DNA of 64,000 bases, taken from Pseudonocardia endophytica (lineage in GTDB: Bacteria; Actinomycetota; Actinomycetes; Mycobacteriales; Pseudonocardiaceae). The DNA is taken from NCBI RefSeq assembly GCF_004339565.1, contig NZ_SMFZ01000001.1, positions 3,038,001 through 3,102,000 of the forward strand. Reading direction: 5' to 3'. A model generated the notes under the pieces. That model did not search any database. It saw only the letters and a program-made list of their open reading frames with translations, and was not told the origin of the DNA. This document shows, piece after piece, positions 16,481 to 24,700 of the stretch (its first letter is position 1; each line of letters opens with the position of its first letter). The translations under genes were made by a program, and so were the position numbers.

Positions 16481-17679
16481 CCGCGCCCCAGCACGGCGTG
16501 CACCCGGTAGCCGCCGCCGTCGCGCGGACCCACGTCGAGCCGTCCGCCGTGCATCGCCACCCGTTCCCGGATCCCGACGAGCCCGCGCCCGCCGCCGTCC
16601 GCCGCGGGCGTCCCCGCGCCGTCGTCGACGATCTCCACCTCGACCCCGTCGGGTCCGCTCCGGACGTCCACCGTGGCGCGGGCCGGACCGGCGTGCTTGA
16701 GCGTGTTCGTCAGCGCCTCCTGCACGATCCGGTAGGTGGACACGCCGAGACCGTCGTCCACGCGCGCGTCGGTGACGGTCAGCTCGACCGGTAGCCCTGC
16801 CCTGCGGACCTGCTCGACCAGCGCCGGGAGCCGGTCCAGGCCGGGCGACGGGGCGTCGGGGCCCTCGGTCGGTGCGTTCTCGCGCAGGACGCCGATCGTG
16901 CGCTGCAGCTCCGCGACGGCCCGCCGCCCGCCGTCCTGCACCTCGGCGACGGCGGTGCGCGCCTCGGCCGGGCGGTCGTCGAACAGCCGGTGCGCGACGC
17001 CCGCCTGCACGCTCATCAGCACGACGTGGTGCGCGACGACGTCGTGCAGCTCCCGCGCGATCCGCACTCTCTCCTCCAGCACCGCGCGCTGCTCGTTCGC
17101 CTCCCGCTGCACGGCGAGCTCGGCGTTGCGGTCTTCGAGCTCGGCGCGGTACTCGCGCAGCCGCCGCACGGTCACCCCGAGGGCGCCGCCGACGACGTAG
17201 GGCTGCGCGTTCAGCAGGGTCTTCACCACCGCGGCGACCGGCGTGATCAGGTCCGCGGCGACGCCGGTCGCGACCAGCAGCAGGAGCAGGACGAGCACGA
17301 CCACTCCGCTCCACACGGCACGTCGCCGCCGGGCGTACGCGCCGACGCTGTACGCGGCGACGCCGAGCACGAGCAGCATCATGAACTCGTCCGGCTGGGC
17401 GGCCGCCCAGAAGAACCACACGTGCACGGCGCAGACCAGCAGCACCGTGCAGGGGAACCGGCGCCGCGCGAGGAGTGGAAGGCAGAACCCGACCGCCCAC
17501 AGGACGATGAACGGCGGCGACGGCGCCCACGGCGCCGCGGACGCGACCAGGACGATCTCCGAGACGGCTCCGAGCGCCGCGAGACCGACGACGAGCAGCG
17601 CGTCGGCGGCGAGCGGCGAACGGCCCAGCGCCGTCCGCACGGATCGCGTCCGGCTCGCGACATCGGTGGTGGCGGCCAT
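16477..17679 (-). CDS. NarL-type sensor histidine kinase (HisKA_3)
   Basis: 400 residues. Five to six membrane helices in residues 25-165 form the sensor, followed by a coiled linker (REYRAELEDRNAELAVQREA) and the dimerisation box ARELHDVVAHHVVLMS with phospho-His212. The HATPase_c domain has YRIVQEALTNTLKHA (N box), VDDGAG (G1) and GRGLVGIRERVAMHGG (G2). No extracellular loop is large enough for a ligand domain, so it probably senses the membrane itself. Several starts are possible upstream; the ATG at 17679 best fits the first helix. Divergent from the CPBP protease gene. Confidence 0.9.
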   Translation of the reverse strand: MAATTDVASRTRSVRTALGRSPLAADALLVVGLAALGAVSEIVLVASAAPWAPSPPFIVLWAVGFCLPLLARRRFPCTVLLVCAVHVWFFWAAAQPDEFMMLLVLGVAAYSVGAYARRRRAVWSGVVVLVLLLLLVATGVAADLITPVAAVVKTLLNAQPYVVGGALGVTVRRLREYRAELEDRNAELAVQREANEQRAVLEERVRIARELHDVVAHHVVLMSVQAGVAHRLFDDRPAEARTAVAEVQDGGRRAVAELQRTIGVLRENAPTEGPDAPSPGLDRLPALVEQVRRAGLPVELTVTDARVDDGLGVSTYRIVQEALTNTLKHAGPARATVDVRSGPDGVEVEIVDDGAGTPAADGGGRGLVGIRERVAMHGGRLDVGPRDGGGYRVHAVLGRG

Positions 17680-17870
17680 GGTCGGGCGATCGTATCCAGC
17701 CCCGGCGGGTGCCGTCGTCGGTCGCGGGACGGGGGTCCCCTCCGCCACGGGACGGAGACCGACCCCGCAGGCGCCGTCCGGCGGGTCGATGCGGATCACG
17801 ACGCGCGGCCGACGACTCCGGCCCCCCGGATCGGCACCGTTGCCGTCGTCGGAGAAACCGGGAGGAACCG

Positions 17871-18701
17871 ATGACGACACTACGGGCGCCCGAGACGACG
17901 GGTCGGGCACGACGGCTGGTCGAGGGCACGGCGTTCGTCGGCGTGTGGATCGCGCTCGGCTACCTGCTGCCGGTCGACGCGAACGTCTACCTGCTGCTGG
18001 GCATCCCGTTGACGCTGGTGTTCCAGCTCGTGGTCCGCCGCCGCCCGCTGCGCGAGCTGTGGTTGCGCGACGCGTCCCGGTTCCGGCTGGACCGGGTCGG
18101 GGTGGCGCTCGCCGTCGCGCTGGCGGTGACGCCCGCGGTGGTCCTGGTCCAGGTCGCGCGGGCCGGTGAATGGTCCTCGACGGTGTGGATGGTCGCCGCG
18201 ATCGTCGGCGCCGTGCCCGCGGCATGGGCGCTGCGCGGCACCCGCTTCCTGGTGACGCTGCGCGAGGCGGTGCCGACGATCCTGGTCGGGGCCGTCGTGC
18301 TGGGGCTGGTCGCCGTCGTCCCGCTGCTGCTGATCGGGCGCCCGTTCGACCCGGTCGCGATGGCCGGGCACGCCCTGCTGTGGGCGGCGCTGTACCTGCC
18401 GGTGGTGTTCGTGCTGGAGGAGGTCGCGTTCCGCGGGGCCCTGGACGCCCACGTGCAGCACCCCGGGGAACGACGGGGCATCGCGAGCGCCGTGTACCTG
18501 TCGCTGCTGTGGGGCGCCTGGCACCTGCCGATCACCCCGGCCGGCCCGATCCCGGGCTATCTCGAGATCCAGGCACTGGTGGTCAGCCTCGTCCTGGGGA
18601 TCCCGCTCACCTACGCCTGGCGACGCACCGGATCACTGGCACCGGCCGGCGTCGCACACGCGGTGTACGACGGCATCCGCAACGGCCTGACCCAGACCTG
18701 A
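17871..18701 (+). CDS. CPBP-family intramembrane metalloprotease
   Basis: 276 residues; ATG preceded by GGGAGGAA with 4-nt spacing. About eight membrane helices. The C-terminal half carries the CPBP (Abi/Rce1-like) motifs: EEVAFRGAL (paired Glu and Arg, near residue 184), LLWGAWHLPI (His, near 212) and a final GVAHAVYDGI in the region of the third conserved motif. Such enzymes cleave within membranes or confer self-immunity to peptides. It is divergent from the two-component genes across 191 nt and followed directly by a perfect hairpin. Confidence 0.85.
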   Translation: MTTLRAPETTGRARRLVEGTAFVGVWIALGYLLPVDANVYLLLGIPLTLVFQLVVRRRPLRELWLRDASRFRLDRVGVALAVALAVTPAVVLVQVARAGEWSSTVWMVAAIVGAVPAAWALRGTRFLVTLREAVPTILVGAVVLGLVAVVPLLLIGRPFDPVAMAGHALLWAALYLPVVFVLEEVAFRGALDAHVQHPGERRGIASAVYLSLLWGAWHLPITPAGPIPGYLEIQALVVSLVLGIPLTYAWRRTGSLAPAGVAHAVYDGIRNGLTQT

Positions 18702-18711
18702 TCCCCGACTC

Positions 18712-18743
18712 GGCCCGCTCCGCGGAGGGGTGCGGAGCGGGCC
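18712..18743 (+). terminator. Hairpin terminator of the CPBP gene
   Basis: Perfect 12-bp stem, GGCCCGCTCCGC with GCGGAGCGGGCC, and an 8-nt loop, 11 nt after the CPBP stop, followed by TCCTCCC. It marks the left limit of the DUF559 cassette. Confidence 0.8.
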
Positions 18744-18748
18744 TCCTC

Positions 18749-18814
18749 CCCCGTGAGATGACCGTGGTTGCTGTCCGACCGCCTGGGAAGAGCAACCACC
18801 GTCATCTCACGGGG
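18749..18814. repeat. Palindromic element 1 left of the DUF559 gene
   Basis: 24-bp arms (18749-18772 and 18791-18814) with one mismatch around an 18-nt loop. The core from TGAGATGAC (18754) to the reciprocal CATCTCA (18809) is 56 nt, exactly the length of element 2. The left arms of the two share TGAGATGAC, then TGGTTGCTGTC. Read in frame, both strands translate to similar peptides (EMTVVA...NHRHLT), a sign of a dispersed palindrome rather than a gene. Confidence 0.85.
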
Positions 18815-18886
18815 ATCGACTTTGCTGCTGCATCCAGTTCCGCCGGATCGGCCGCGGGGGCGGGTCCGTTCTCCGATGCTCACCGG

Positions 18887-19777
18887 GTGACCGTGCCCGG
18901 GTTCCCCACCGCGTTCCGTGGCTCCGCCGCCGTCGACGCGGGCCTGGTGACGTGGAGCGTGTTGCGCGGCCCCCGGTTCGACCGGCTGCTGCCCGACATC
19001 TACGGCGTCCACCAGGACGAGCCCCGCGACCTGGCGCTGCGCTCGCGGGCGGCGTTCCGATGGGGCGGTGATCGGGGCGTGCTGGTCGGGCACTCCGCCG
19101 CGGAGCTGCTGGGCGCGGACTGCTCGCCGTGGCGCGCCCCGGCCGAGCTCGCGGTGCCGGGCGGGGGACTTCGCTCGCGGGACGGCGTGATCGTGCGCCG
19201 CGACCGTCTGCACCCCGGAGAGATCGCCGTCGTCGGTGACGTCCGCACGACGACGCCGATGCGCACCGCGTTCGACCTCGGCTGCCGGTCCGGACTCGTC
19301 GAGGGCGTCGTGGCCGTCGACGCGCTGGCGCGGGTCCACCGGTTCCCGCCGGACCTGCTGGTCAACTTCGCGGTCCGCTACGCGCGTGCCCGCGGCGTGT
19401 ACCGGTTCACGGACGTCCTGGCGTTCTGTGATCGGAAGGCCGGCTCGCCACCCGAGAGCAGGCTCCGCATGTTGCTCGTCCTCTCCGGGCTCCCGCGGCC
19501 CGTCGTACAACACCCGGTGCTCGACGACGACCGCCGCCGCGCCGTCTGGCTGGATCTCGCCTACCCGGAGCACCGCGTCGGCGTCGAGTACGACGGCGGT
19601 GAGCACCTGAAGCCCGAGCAGGTCCGGAAGGACATCGCCCGGCACACCCGGCTCGTCGCGGCCGGATGGAGGGTGTTCCGGTACACCTCGCAGGAGATCC
19701 GCAACGAGCGGGACCGGATCGTCGCGGACGTCGCCGAGGCACTGGCTCTCGACGTCGCTGCCCTCCGGTTGAGATGA
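18887..19777 (+). CDS. DUF559 (Vsr-like) endonuclease-domain protein with AbiEi-like N-terminus
   Basis: 296 residues from GTG at 18887 (GTG 18893 also possible). Residues 20-150 resemble the AbiEi antitoxin/DUF4095-type region (LLPDIYGVHQDEP, LVGHSAAELLGAD, TTTPMRTAFDLGCR). Residues 205-290 are a DUF559 domain of the PD-(D/E)XK/Vsr-like fold: WLDLAYPEHRVGVEYDGGEH supplies the Asp and Glu, and a later GWRVFRYTSQEIRNERDRI closes the domain. Such proteins are common in actinobacteria, often in many copies; none has a settled function. The gene is isolated in the gap between two convergent, separately terminated genes, with a palindrome on each side. Its stop codon lies inside palindrome 2. Confidence 0.75.
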   Translation: MTVPGFPTAFRGSAAVDAGLVTWSVLRGPRFDRLLPDIYGVHQDEPRDLALRSRAAFRWGGDRGVLVGHSAAELLGADCSPWRAPAELAVPGGGLRSRDGVIVRRDRLHPGEIAVVGDVRTTTPMRTAFDLGCRSGLVEGVVAVDALARVHRFPPDLLVNFAVRYARARGVYRFTDVLAFCDRKAGSPPESRLRMLLVLSGLPRPVVQHPVLDDDRRRAVWLDLAYPEHRVGVEYDGGEHLKPEQVRKDIARHTRLVAAGWRVFRYTSQEIRNERDRIVADVAEALALDVAALRLR

Positions 19778-19825
19778 CGCTGGTTGCTGTCTGTCCCGTC
19801 CCGGAGAGCGATGAAGCGCATCTCA
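19770..19825. repeat. Palindromic element 2 overlapping the DUF559 stop
   Basis: 56-nt element beginning TGAGATGACGCTGGTTGCT and ending AGC...CATCTCA. It has the same length and left arm as element 1, but a more decayed right arm (11 of 19 positions pair, mainly at the ends). The first TGA-containing bases encode the gene's last codons and stop. It lies in direct orientation to element 1, 1,016 bp away. Confidence 0.75.
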
Positions 19826-19839
19826 CCCGGGACATACGA

Positions 19840-19875
19840 ACGGCCCGCCCGTTCCGGGTGGAACGGGCGGGCCGT
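19840..19875. terminator. Hairpin terminator between DUF559 gene and lon
   Basis: Perfect 16-bp stem (19840-19855 with 19860-19875) and a GGGT loop, 12 nt past the lon stop. It can serve both convergent genes. Confidence 0.85.
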
Positions 19876-19887
19876 GTCGTGCGCGGG

Positions 19888-22242
19888 TCAGGCGGCCTGG
19901 TCGACCGCGGTGGTCACCGGCTCCAGGGCGATCTCCAGCACGTCCGCGACGTCGGCGACCGGGTGCACGGTCAGCTCGCCGCGGACGGACTCCGGCAGAT
20001 CGTCGAGGTCCGGCTCGTTGCGCTTCGGGATGATCACGTCGGTCAGCCCGGCCCGGTGCGCGGCGAGCAGCTTCTGCTTCACCCCGCCGATCGGGAGGAC
20101 CTTGCCCTGCAACGTGACCTCACCGGTCATGCCCACACTGGACTTGACGGGACGTCCCGACGCGAGCGACGCCAGCGCCGTCGTCATCGTGACACCCGCC
20201 GACGGGCCGTCCTTCGGGACCGCACCGGCCGGCACGTGCACGTGCAGCTTGCGCGACGCCAGGTCACCGGCCAGACCGCGGGACCGCAGGTAGGAGAGCG
20301 CGATCGAGACGGACTCGGTCATCACCTCGCCCAGCTGCCCGGTGATCTGCAGGCCAGGGTCGCCCTCCATCGAGGTGGCCTCGATGAACAGCACGTCGCC
20401 ACCGGCTCCGGTGACGGCCAGACCGGTCGCCACACCGGGAACGGACGTCCGCTCCGCCGACTCCGGCGTGAACTTCGGCCGGCCCAGGTAGGTCACCAGC
20501 GCGTCCGCGTCGACGTGCACCGGACGCTCCGCGGCGCCGTCAGCGCCGTCTTCGGATGCGTCCAGCTGCACGGCCACCTTCCGCAGGACCTTCGCCAGGC
20601 CCCGCTCCAGCTGCCGCACACCGGCCTCGCGGGTGTACTCGGCCGCGATCATCGACAGCGCGACGTCGGTGAACTCGACGTCCGCGGTCTCCAGCCCGGC
20701 CTTCGCGATCTGCCGCGGCAGCAGGTGGTCACGAGCGATCGCGACCTTCTCCGCCTCGGTGTACCCGTCCAGCGACACCATCTCCATGCGGTCCGCGAGC
20801 GGGCCGGGGATCCCCGACGCGTCGTTCGCGGTGGCCAGGAACAGCACGTTGGACAGGTCCAGGTCGACCTCGAGGTAGTGGTCGCGGAACGTGTGGTTCT
20901 GCGCCGGGTCCAGGACCTCCAGCAGCGCGGCCGTGGGGTCGCCACGGAAGTCGCTGCCGACCTTGTCGATCTCGTCGAGCAGCACGACCGGGTTCATCGA
21001 GCCGGCCTCGCGGATCGCGCGGACGATCCGGCCGGGCAGCGCGCCGACGTAGGTGCGCCGGTGGCCGCGGATCTCCGCCTCGTCCCGGACACCGCCGAGC
21101 GCGACCCGGACGAACTTGCGTCCCAGCGCCCGCGCGACGGACTCACCCAGCGACGTCTTGCCGACACCGGGCGGGCCGACGAGCGACAGCACCGCACCGG
21201 AGCCACGGCCGCCGATCGACTCCAGGCCCTTCTTGCCGCGACGGGAACGGACGGCCAGGAACTCGATCAACCGCTCCTTCACGTCGTCCAGACCGGCGTG
21301 GTCGGCGTCCAGGATCCGCCGGGCCTCGACCAGGTCGTCGGTGTCGACGGTGGTCTCGGTCCACGGGATGTCCAGGATCGTGTCCAGCCAGGTCCGGATC
21401 CAGCCGCCCTCCGGGCTCTGGTCGGACGTGCGCTCGAGCTTGCCGACCTCGGCGAGGGCGGCCTTGCGGACGTGCTCCGGCAGGTCGGCGTTCTCGACCT
21501 TCGTCCGGTAGTCGTCGTCCTCGCCGTCGCCGTCGCCCTCACCGAGCTCCTTGCGGATCGCGGCGAGCTGCTGGCGCAGCAGGAACTCCCGCTGCTGCTT
21601 CTCCATACCCTCGCGGACGTCGTGGGAGATCTTCTCCGAGACCTCCTGCTCGGCGACGTGCCCCTTCGTCCACTCGATCAGCAGCTCGAGGCGGGCGGTC
21701 ACGTCCGTCTCGGCCAGCAGCTGGGCCTTCTGCTCGTTCGTCAGGTACGACGCCCACCCGGCCAGGTCGGACAGCTGCGACGGGTCCGTCGTCTGCTGCA
21801 CCGAGTCGATGACCTGCCAGGCGCCGCGCTGCTGCAGGATCGAGACGACGAGCGCCTTGTACTCCTTGGCCAGCTCGTGGGTGCGCCCGGTCGGCGAGGT
21901 CTCCTCGACCGGCTCGGCCTCGACCCACAGCGCCGCACCGGGCCCGGTCACGCCGGACCCGATCCGCGCCCGCCGCTCGCCGCGCACGACGGCGGCCTTC
22001 TCACCGTTGGGCATCCGCCCGACCTGCTCGAGCACGGCGACCGTGCCGATGGCGGCGTACTTGCCGTCCAGGCGCGGGACGACGAGCACGCGCCGCGAGC
22101 TCTCGGAACCCTCTGCGTCAGCGCCGGCCGCATCGACCGCCGCCTGGGTCTCCGGCGCATCGAGCCGGACCGGAACCACCATGCCGGGCAGCACCACCGA
22201 GTCGGTCAGCGGAAGCACCGGCAGCTTCAGCATCTCTGTCAT
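19888..22242 (-). CDS. lon: ATP-dependent protease Lon
   Basis: 784 residues. N-terminal substrate-binding domain (LPVLPLTDSVVLPGMVVPVR from residue 7), a coiled region near 215-260, then the AAA+ module with Walker A GPPGVGKTS and Walker B VVLLDEIDKV. The S16 protease domain has catalytic Ser in PKDGPSAGVT (near residue 680) and Lys in GGVKQKLLA. It degrades misfolded and regulatory proteins in the cytoplasm. I chose the ATG at 22242 because upstream in-frame residues are Arg-rich and unlike Lon; the ATG at 22233 is an alternative. Monocistronic, with its own terminator. Confidence 0.96.
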   Translation of the reverse strand: MTEMLKLPVLPLTDSVVLPGMVVPVRLDAPETQAAVDAAGADAEGSESSRRVLVVPRLDGKYAAIGTVAVLEQVGRMPNGEKAAVVRGERRARIGSGVTGPGAALWVEAEPVEETSPTGRTHELAKEYKALVVSILQQRGAWQVIDSVQQTTDPSQLSDLAGWASYLTNEQKAQLLAETDVTARLELLIEWTKGHVAEQEVSEKISHDVREGMEKQQREFLLRQQLAAIRKELGEGDGDGEDDDYRTKVENADLPEHVRKAALAEVGKLERTSDQSPEGGWIRTWLDTILDIPWTETTVDTDDLVEARRILDADHAGLDDVKERLIEFLAVRSRRGKKGLESIGGRGSGAVLSLVGPPGVGKTSLGESVARALGRKFVRVALGGVRDEAEIRGHRRTYVGALPGRIVRAIREAGSMNPVVLLDEIDKVGSDFRGDPTAALLEVLDPAQNHTFRDHYLEVDLDLSNVLFLATANDASGIPGPLADRMEMVSLDGYTEAEKVAIARDHLLPRQIAKAGLETADVEFTDVALSMIAAEYTREAGVRQLERGLAKVLRKVAVQLDASEDGADGAAERPVHVDADALVTYLGRPKFTPESAERTSVPGVATGLAVTGAGGDVLFIEATSMEGDPGLQITGQLGEVMTESVSIALSYLRSRGLAGDLASRKLHVHVPAGAVPKDGPSAGVTMTTALASLASGRPVKSSVGMTGEVTLQGKVLPIGGVKQKLLAAHRAGLTDVIIPKRNEPDLDDLPESVRGELTVHPVADVADVLEIALEPVTTAVDQAA

Positions 22243-22263
22243 GTCCGAGCCAACGCTTACACC

Positions 22264-22287
22264 GTTGAAGACATTCCAGTGTTCAAG
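22264..22287 (-). promoter_or_regulatory. Imperfect palindrome upstream of lon
   Basis: TTGAAGACA and TGTTCAA flank a 6-nt centre, about 22-45 nt before the lon ATG. It recalls a heat-shock operator of the HspR (HAIR) type, CTTGAGT-N7-ACTCAAG, but arm spacing is wrong by three bases. Only an operator candidate. Confidence 0.25.
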
Positions 22288-22339
22288 TATGTCCGCTCGG
22301 AGCGAACGCACGCCCGATCGGCGCGGATCCGGCATGCCG

Positions 22340-23773
22340 TCACGCCCGCGGCCTCTCGTCGAGGACGCGCCGAGCCTTGAACGTGGTCTCGGGAAGCGTC
22401 CCCGGATCGACGAGGGTCACGGGGACCCGGATCTGGACGATGTGCCGCAGCGCGGCCTCGACGCGCCGGGTGAGCGCCGTCCGCCGGTCCTGCCGGTCGG
22501 GCTCGCCGAGGGCGGACAGCGCCGCGACGGTGGCGGGCGCGAGTTCGGCCTCGACCCGGAGCTCGTCCAGGGCGCCGACCTTGCTGACCCGGATCCGGAA
22601 CTCGGGGCCGAGCTCGGGAACCGTGCGCAGCCCGGTCTCGATGGCGCTGGGGAAGACGTTGGCCCCGCGCACGACGAGCATGTCGTCGAGGCGCCCGAGT
22701 ACCCCCTCGGGGAGACGGGGGTAGGTGCGGCCGCACGGGCAGGGGTCGGTCGCCATGTAGGTCTCGTCCCCCGGGGCGAAGCGGATCATGGGCTGGGAGT
22801 CACGCCAGAGGTGCGTGTACACCACCGCGCCGCGATCCCCGACGGGTAGGGGCACGTTCGGGTCGTCGGCGGCGACAACTTCGGTGAAGACCTCGTCGGT
22901 GATGAGATGGGTTCCGGTGCCCGCCTCGCACCCGACGCTGGTCTGGAACGGGTACATCTCGGAGGTCGAGCCGGCGTCGCTGACGATCGCCCCCCACCCC
23001 TCGGAGATGATCCTGCGGGTCCCGGCCAGGCTGCCTCCGGGCTCGCCTCCGACGAGAACCCGTCGGACGCTGCCGCCGGCCAGGTCGATCCCGAGCCGGT
23101 CGGCGACCGAGAGCAGGTGGATGCAGTACGAGGGTGTCGCGCTGAAGACGGTCGCGCCGAGACGCTCGATCAGCTCGAGGTGTCGCTCGGAGTCGGTGAC
23201 GCCGAGGGGGAAGACGGTCGCGCCGAGGCGCTCGGCCCCCTGCACGACACCCCACCCGCCGAAGAACAGCCCGAACGGGAACCCGACCTGCACCAGGTCG
23301 TCGGGCCGGATGCCCGCGCACCACTGCGCCATGGCGTGCACGTCGGCGGCACGCTGCCAGTCCCTGCGGGAGACCGCGTACATCGTGGGCGTCCCCGAGG
23401 TGCCGGACGAACCGTGGATGCGGGCGAGCTGTTCGGGCGTCATCGCCGGCGTGTAGCTGCCGAACGGTGGGTGCTCGGCCTGGTCGGCGACCAGCATCTT
23501 CTTCGTGATGACCGGCACCCGGGCGGTGAAGTCCTCGAGAGACCGGACCTGGTCGGGGTGGAAGCCGTGGGCGTCGTAGTGGCGCCGGTAGAACGGGAGC
23601 TCCGCATAGGCGTACTGGAGCTGGTGCCGTACCCGTTCGAGGATGATCCGGTCCCGGTCGGCGGGGGCACGTGTCTCACGCTCCTGGTCCCAGAACCGAG
23701 GGAAGCCCCGGTCGTCGGGGGACGAGGCGCCGGCTCCCGCGGTCGTCGCCCGCGGCTCGGCATCGAGGGTCAT
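22340..23773 (-). CDS. Phenylacetate-CoA ligase-like AMP-forming enzyme (PaaK family)
   Basis: 477 residues, somewhat longer than PaaK (about 430). The ATP-binding loop IHGSSGTSGTPT, the adenylation core SDAGSTSEMYPFQT and GDRGAVVYTHLWRDSQPMIRF, the Cys-containing CPCGRTYPRL and the C-terminal GRLDDMLVVRGANVFPSAIE all match the family. It activates an aromatic or cyclic carboxylate to its CoA thioester with ATP. A GTG at 23785, closer to AAGGACA, could be the true start. Last gene of the leftward arm of the catabolic island, 43 nt after an SDR. The actual acid is unknown. Confidence 0.85.
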   Translation of the reverse strand: MTLDAEPRATTAGAGASSPDDRGFPRFWDQERETRAPADRDRIILERVRHQLQYAYAELPFYRRHYDAHGFHPDQVRSLEDFTARVPVITKKMLVADQAEHPPFGSYTPAMTPEQLARIHGSSGTSGTPTMYAVSRRDWQRAADVHAMAQWCAGIRPDDLVQVGFPFGLFFGGWGVVQGAERLGATVFPLGVTDSERHLELIERLGATVFSATPSYCIHLLSVADRLGIDLAGGSVRRVLVGGEPGGSLAGTRRIISEGWGAIVSDAGSTSEMYPFQTSVGCEAGTGTHLITDEVFTEVVAADDPNVPLPVGDRGAVVYTHLWRDSQPMIRFAPGDETYMATDPCPCGRTYPRLPEGVLGRLDDMLVVRGANVFPSAIETGLRTVPELGPEFRIRVSKVGALDELRVEAELAPATVAALSALGEPDRQDRRTALTRRVEAALRHIVQIRVPVTLVDPGTLPETTFKARRVLDERPRA

Positions 23774-23816
23774 GGTGCTGCTCACTGTCCTTCTCGCGGG
23801 CGTGTCGGGAACGGTC

Positions 23817-24626
23817 TCAGCCGGGTCGGGCGACGAGGCCCTGCCGCTCGGCGACGTCCCAGTAGGAGTGCAGGCCGCGCACGTGCTGCCCTCCGTCGAC
23901 CGGGACGAAGTGGCCGGTGATCCGGGCCGCGGCCGGGGAGAGCAGGAACAGGGCGACGTCGGCGACGTCCTCCGGTTCCTGGTGGCGCGGCGGTGCGACG
24001 AGGGTGCGGTCGAGGAACTCCTGACCGATCTGGCCGACGGTGAAACCGGCGCCAAGGGGCGTGTTGACCGTGCCGGGGCCGATCGCGTTGACCCGGATGC
24101 CGTGGCGGCCGAGCTCGCCTGCGCTCACCTTCGTGAACTGCATGATCCCCGCCTTGGCCGCACAGTAGTGGCCCAGGCCGTCGGTGGCGGCGATGGCGTT
24201 GAGCGAGGAGATGTTGACGACCGCCCCGCCCCGTCCTGCGGCGAGGGCCCTGCGGGCGAAGGCCCTCGTGCACAGGAACGTGCCCTTGAGGCAGGTGTCG
24301 ACGATGAGGTCCCAGTCCTCCTCGGTGGTGTCGACCACCAGCGACAGCGACGCCGTGCCGGCGTTGTTGACCAGGTGGTCGACCGCGCCGTAGCGGTTCT
24401 CGGCGAGGTCGAACGCGGCCTCGACGTCCGCCGCGACGGCGACCGAGCCCTCCGACCACGCCAGCCGCTCACCGCCGGCGAGCTCGTTGCCTGCCGCTTC
24501 GATGTTCGTCGGCTCGATCTCGAGCCCGACGACGTTCGCGCCGCGCTCGAGCAGGGCGGCGGAGATCGCCTTGCCGATGCCGCTGCCGGCGCCGGTGACC
24601 ACTGCGGTCTGCCCGGACAGGTCCAC
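23817..24626 (-). CDS. SDR-family dehydrogenase, catabolic island
   Basis: 269 residues from GTG, 5 nt after a good AAGGAG. Rossmann motif VTGAGSGIGKA (residues 11-21), NNAG near 94, catalytic Ser in VVNISSLNAI, and YCAAK (Tyr/Lys) near 160. Ending GHFVPVDGGQHVRG is typical of classical SDRs, here with an unusual extension of about 15 residues (LHSYWDVAERQGLVA). It probably oxidises a hydroxyl on the degraded substrate. Lies between a second SDR (74 nt upstream) and the CoA ligase. Confidence 0.85.
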   Translation of the reverse strand: MDLSGQTAVVTGAGSGIGKAISAALLERGANVVGLEIEPTNIEAAGNELAGGERLAWSEGSVAVAADVEAAFDLAENRYGAVDHLVNNAGTASLSLVVDTTEEDWDLIVDTCLKGTFLCTRAFARRALAAGRGGAVVNISSLNAIAATDGLGHYCAAKAGIMQFTKVSAGELGRHGIRVNAIGPGTVNTPLGAGFTVGQIGQEFLDRTLVAPPRHQEPEDVADVALFLLSPAAARITGHFVPVDGGQHVRGLHSYWDVAERQGLVARPG

Positions 24627-24700
24627 GTTGACTCCTTCGGGTCGTACGGTGGCGGGACCGGCGCCCCGGCGGCGCCGGTCCCCCGTCGGGTCTCGGCAGG

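Noticed and set aside
18611..19821. Leftward frames beginning near the palindromes as genes
   Set aside because: They read through the palindromes and the antisense of the DUF559 gene; their apparent conserved peptide comes from the palindromic DNA itself.
22264..22287. HspR (HAIR) operator before lon
   Set aside because: The TTGA/TCAA half-sites are separated by 14 rather than 11 bases, so it is kept only as a weak palindrome.
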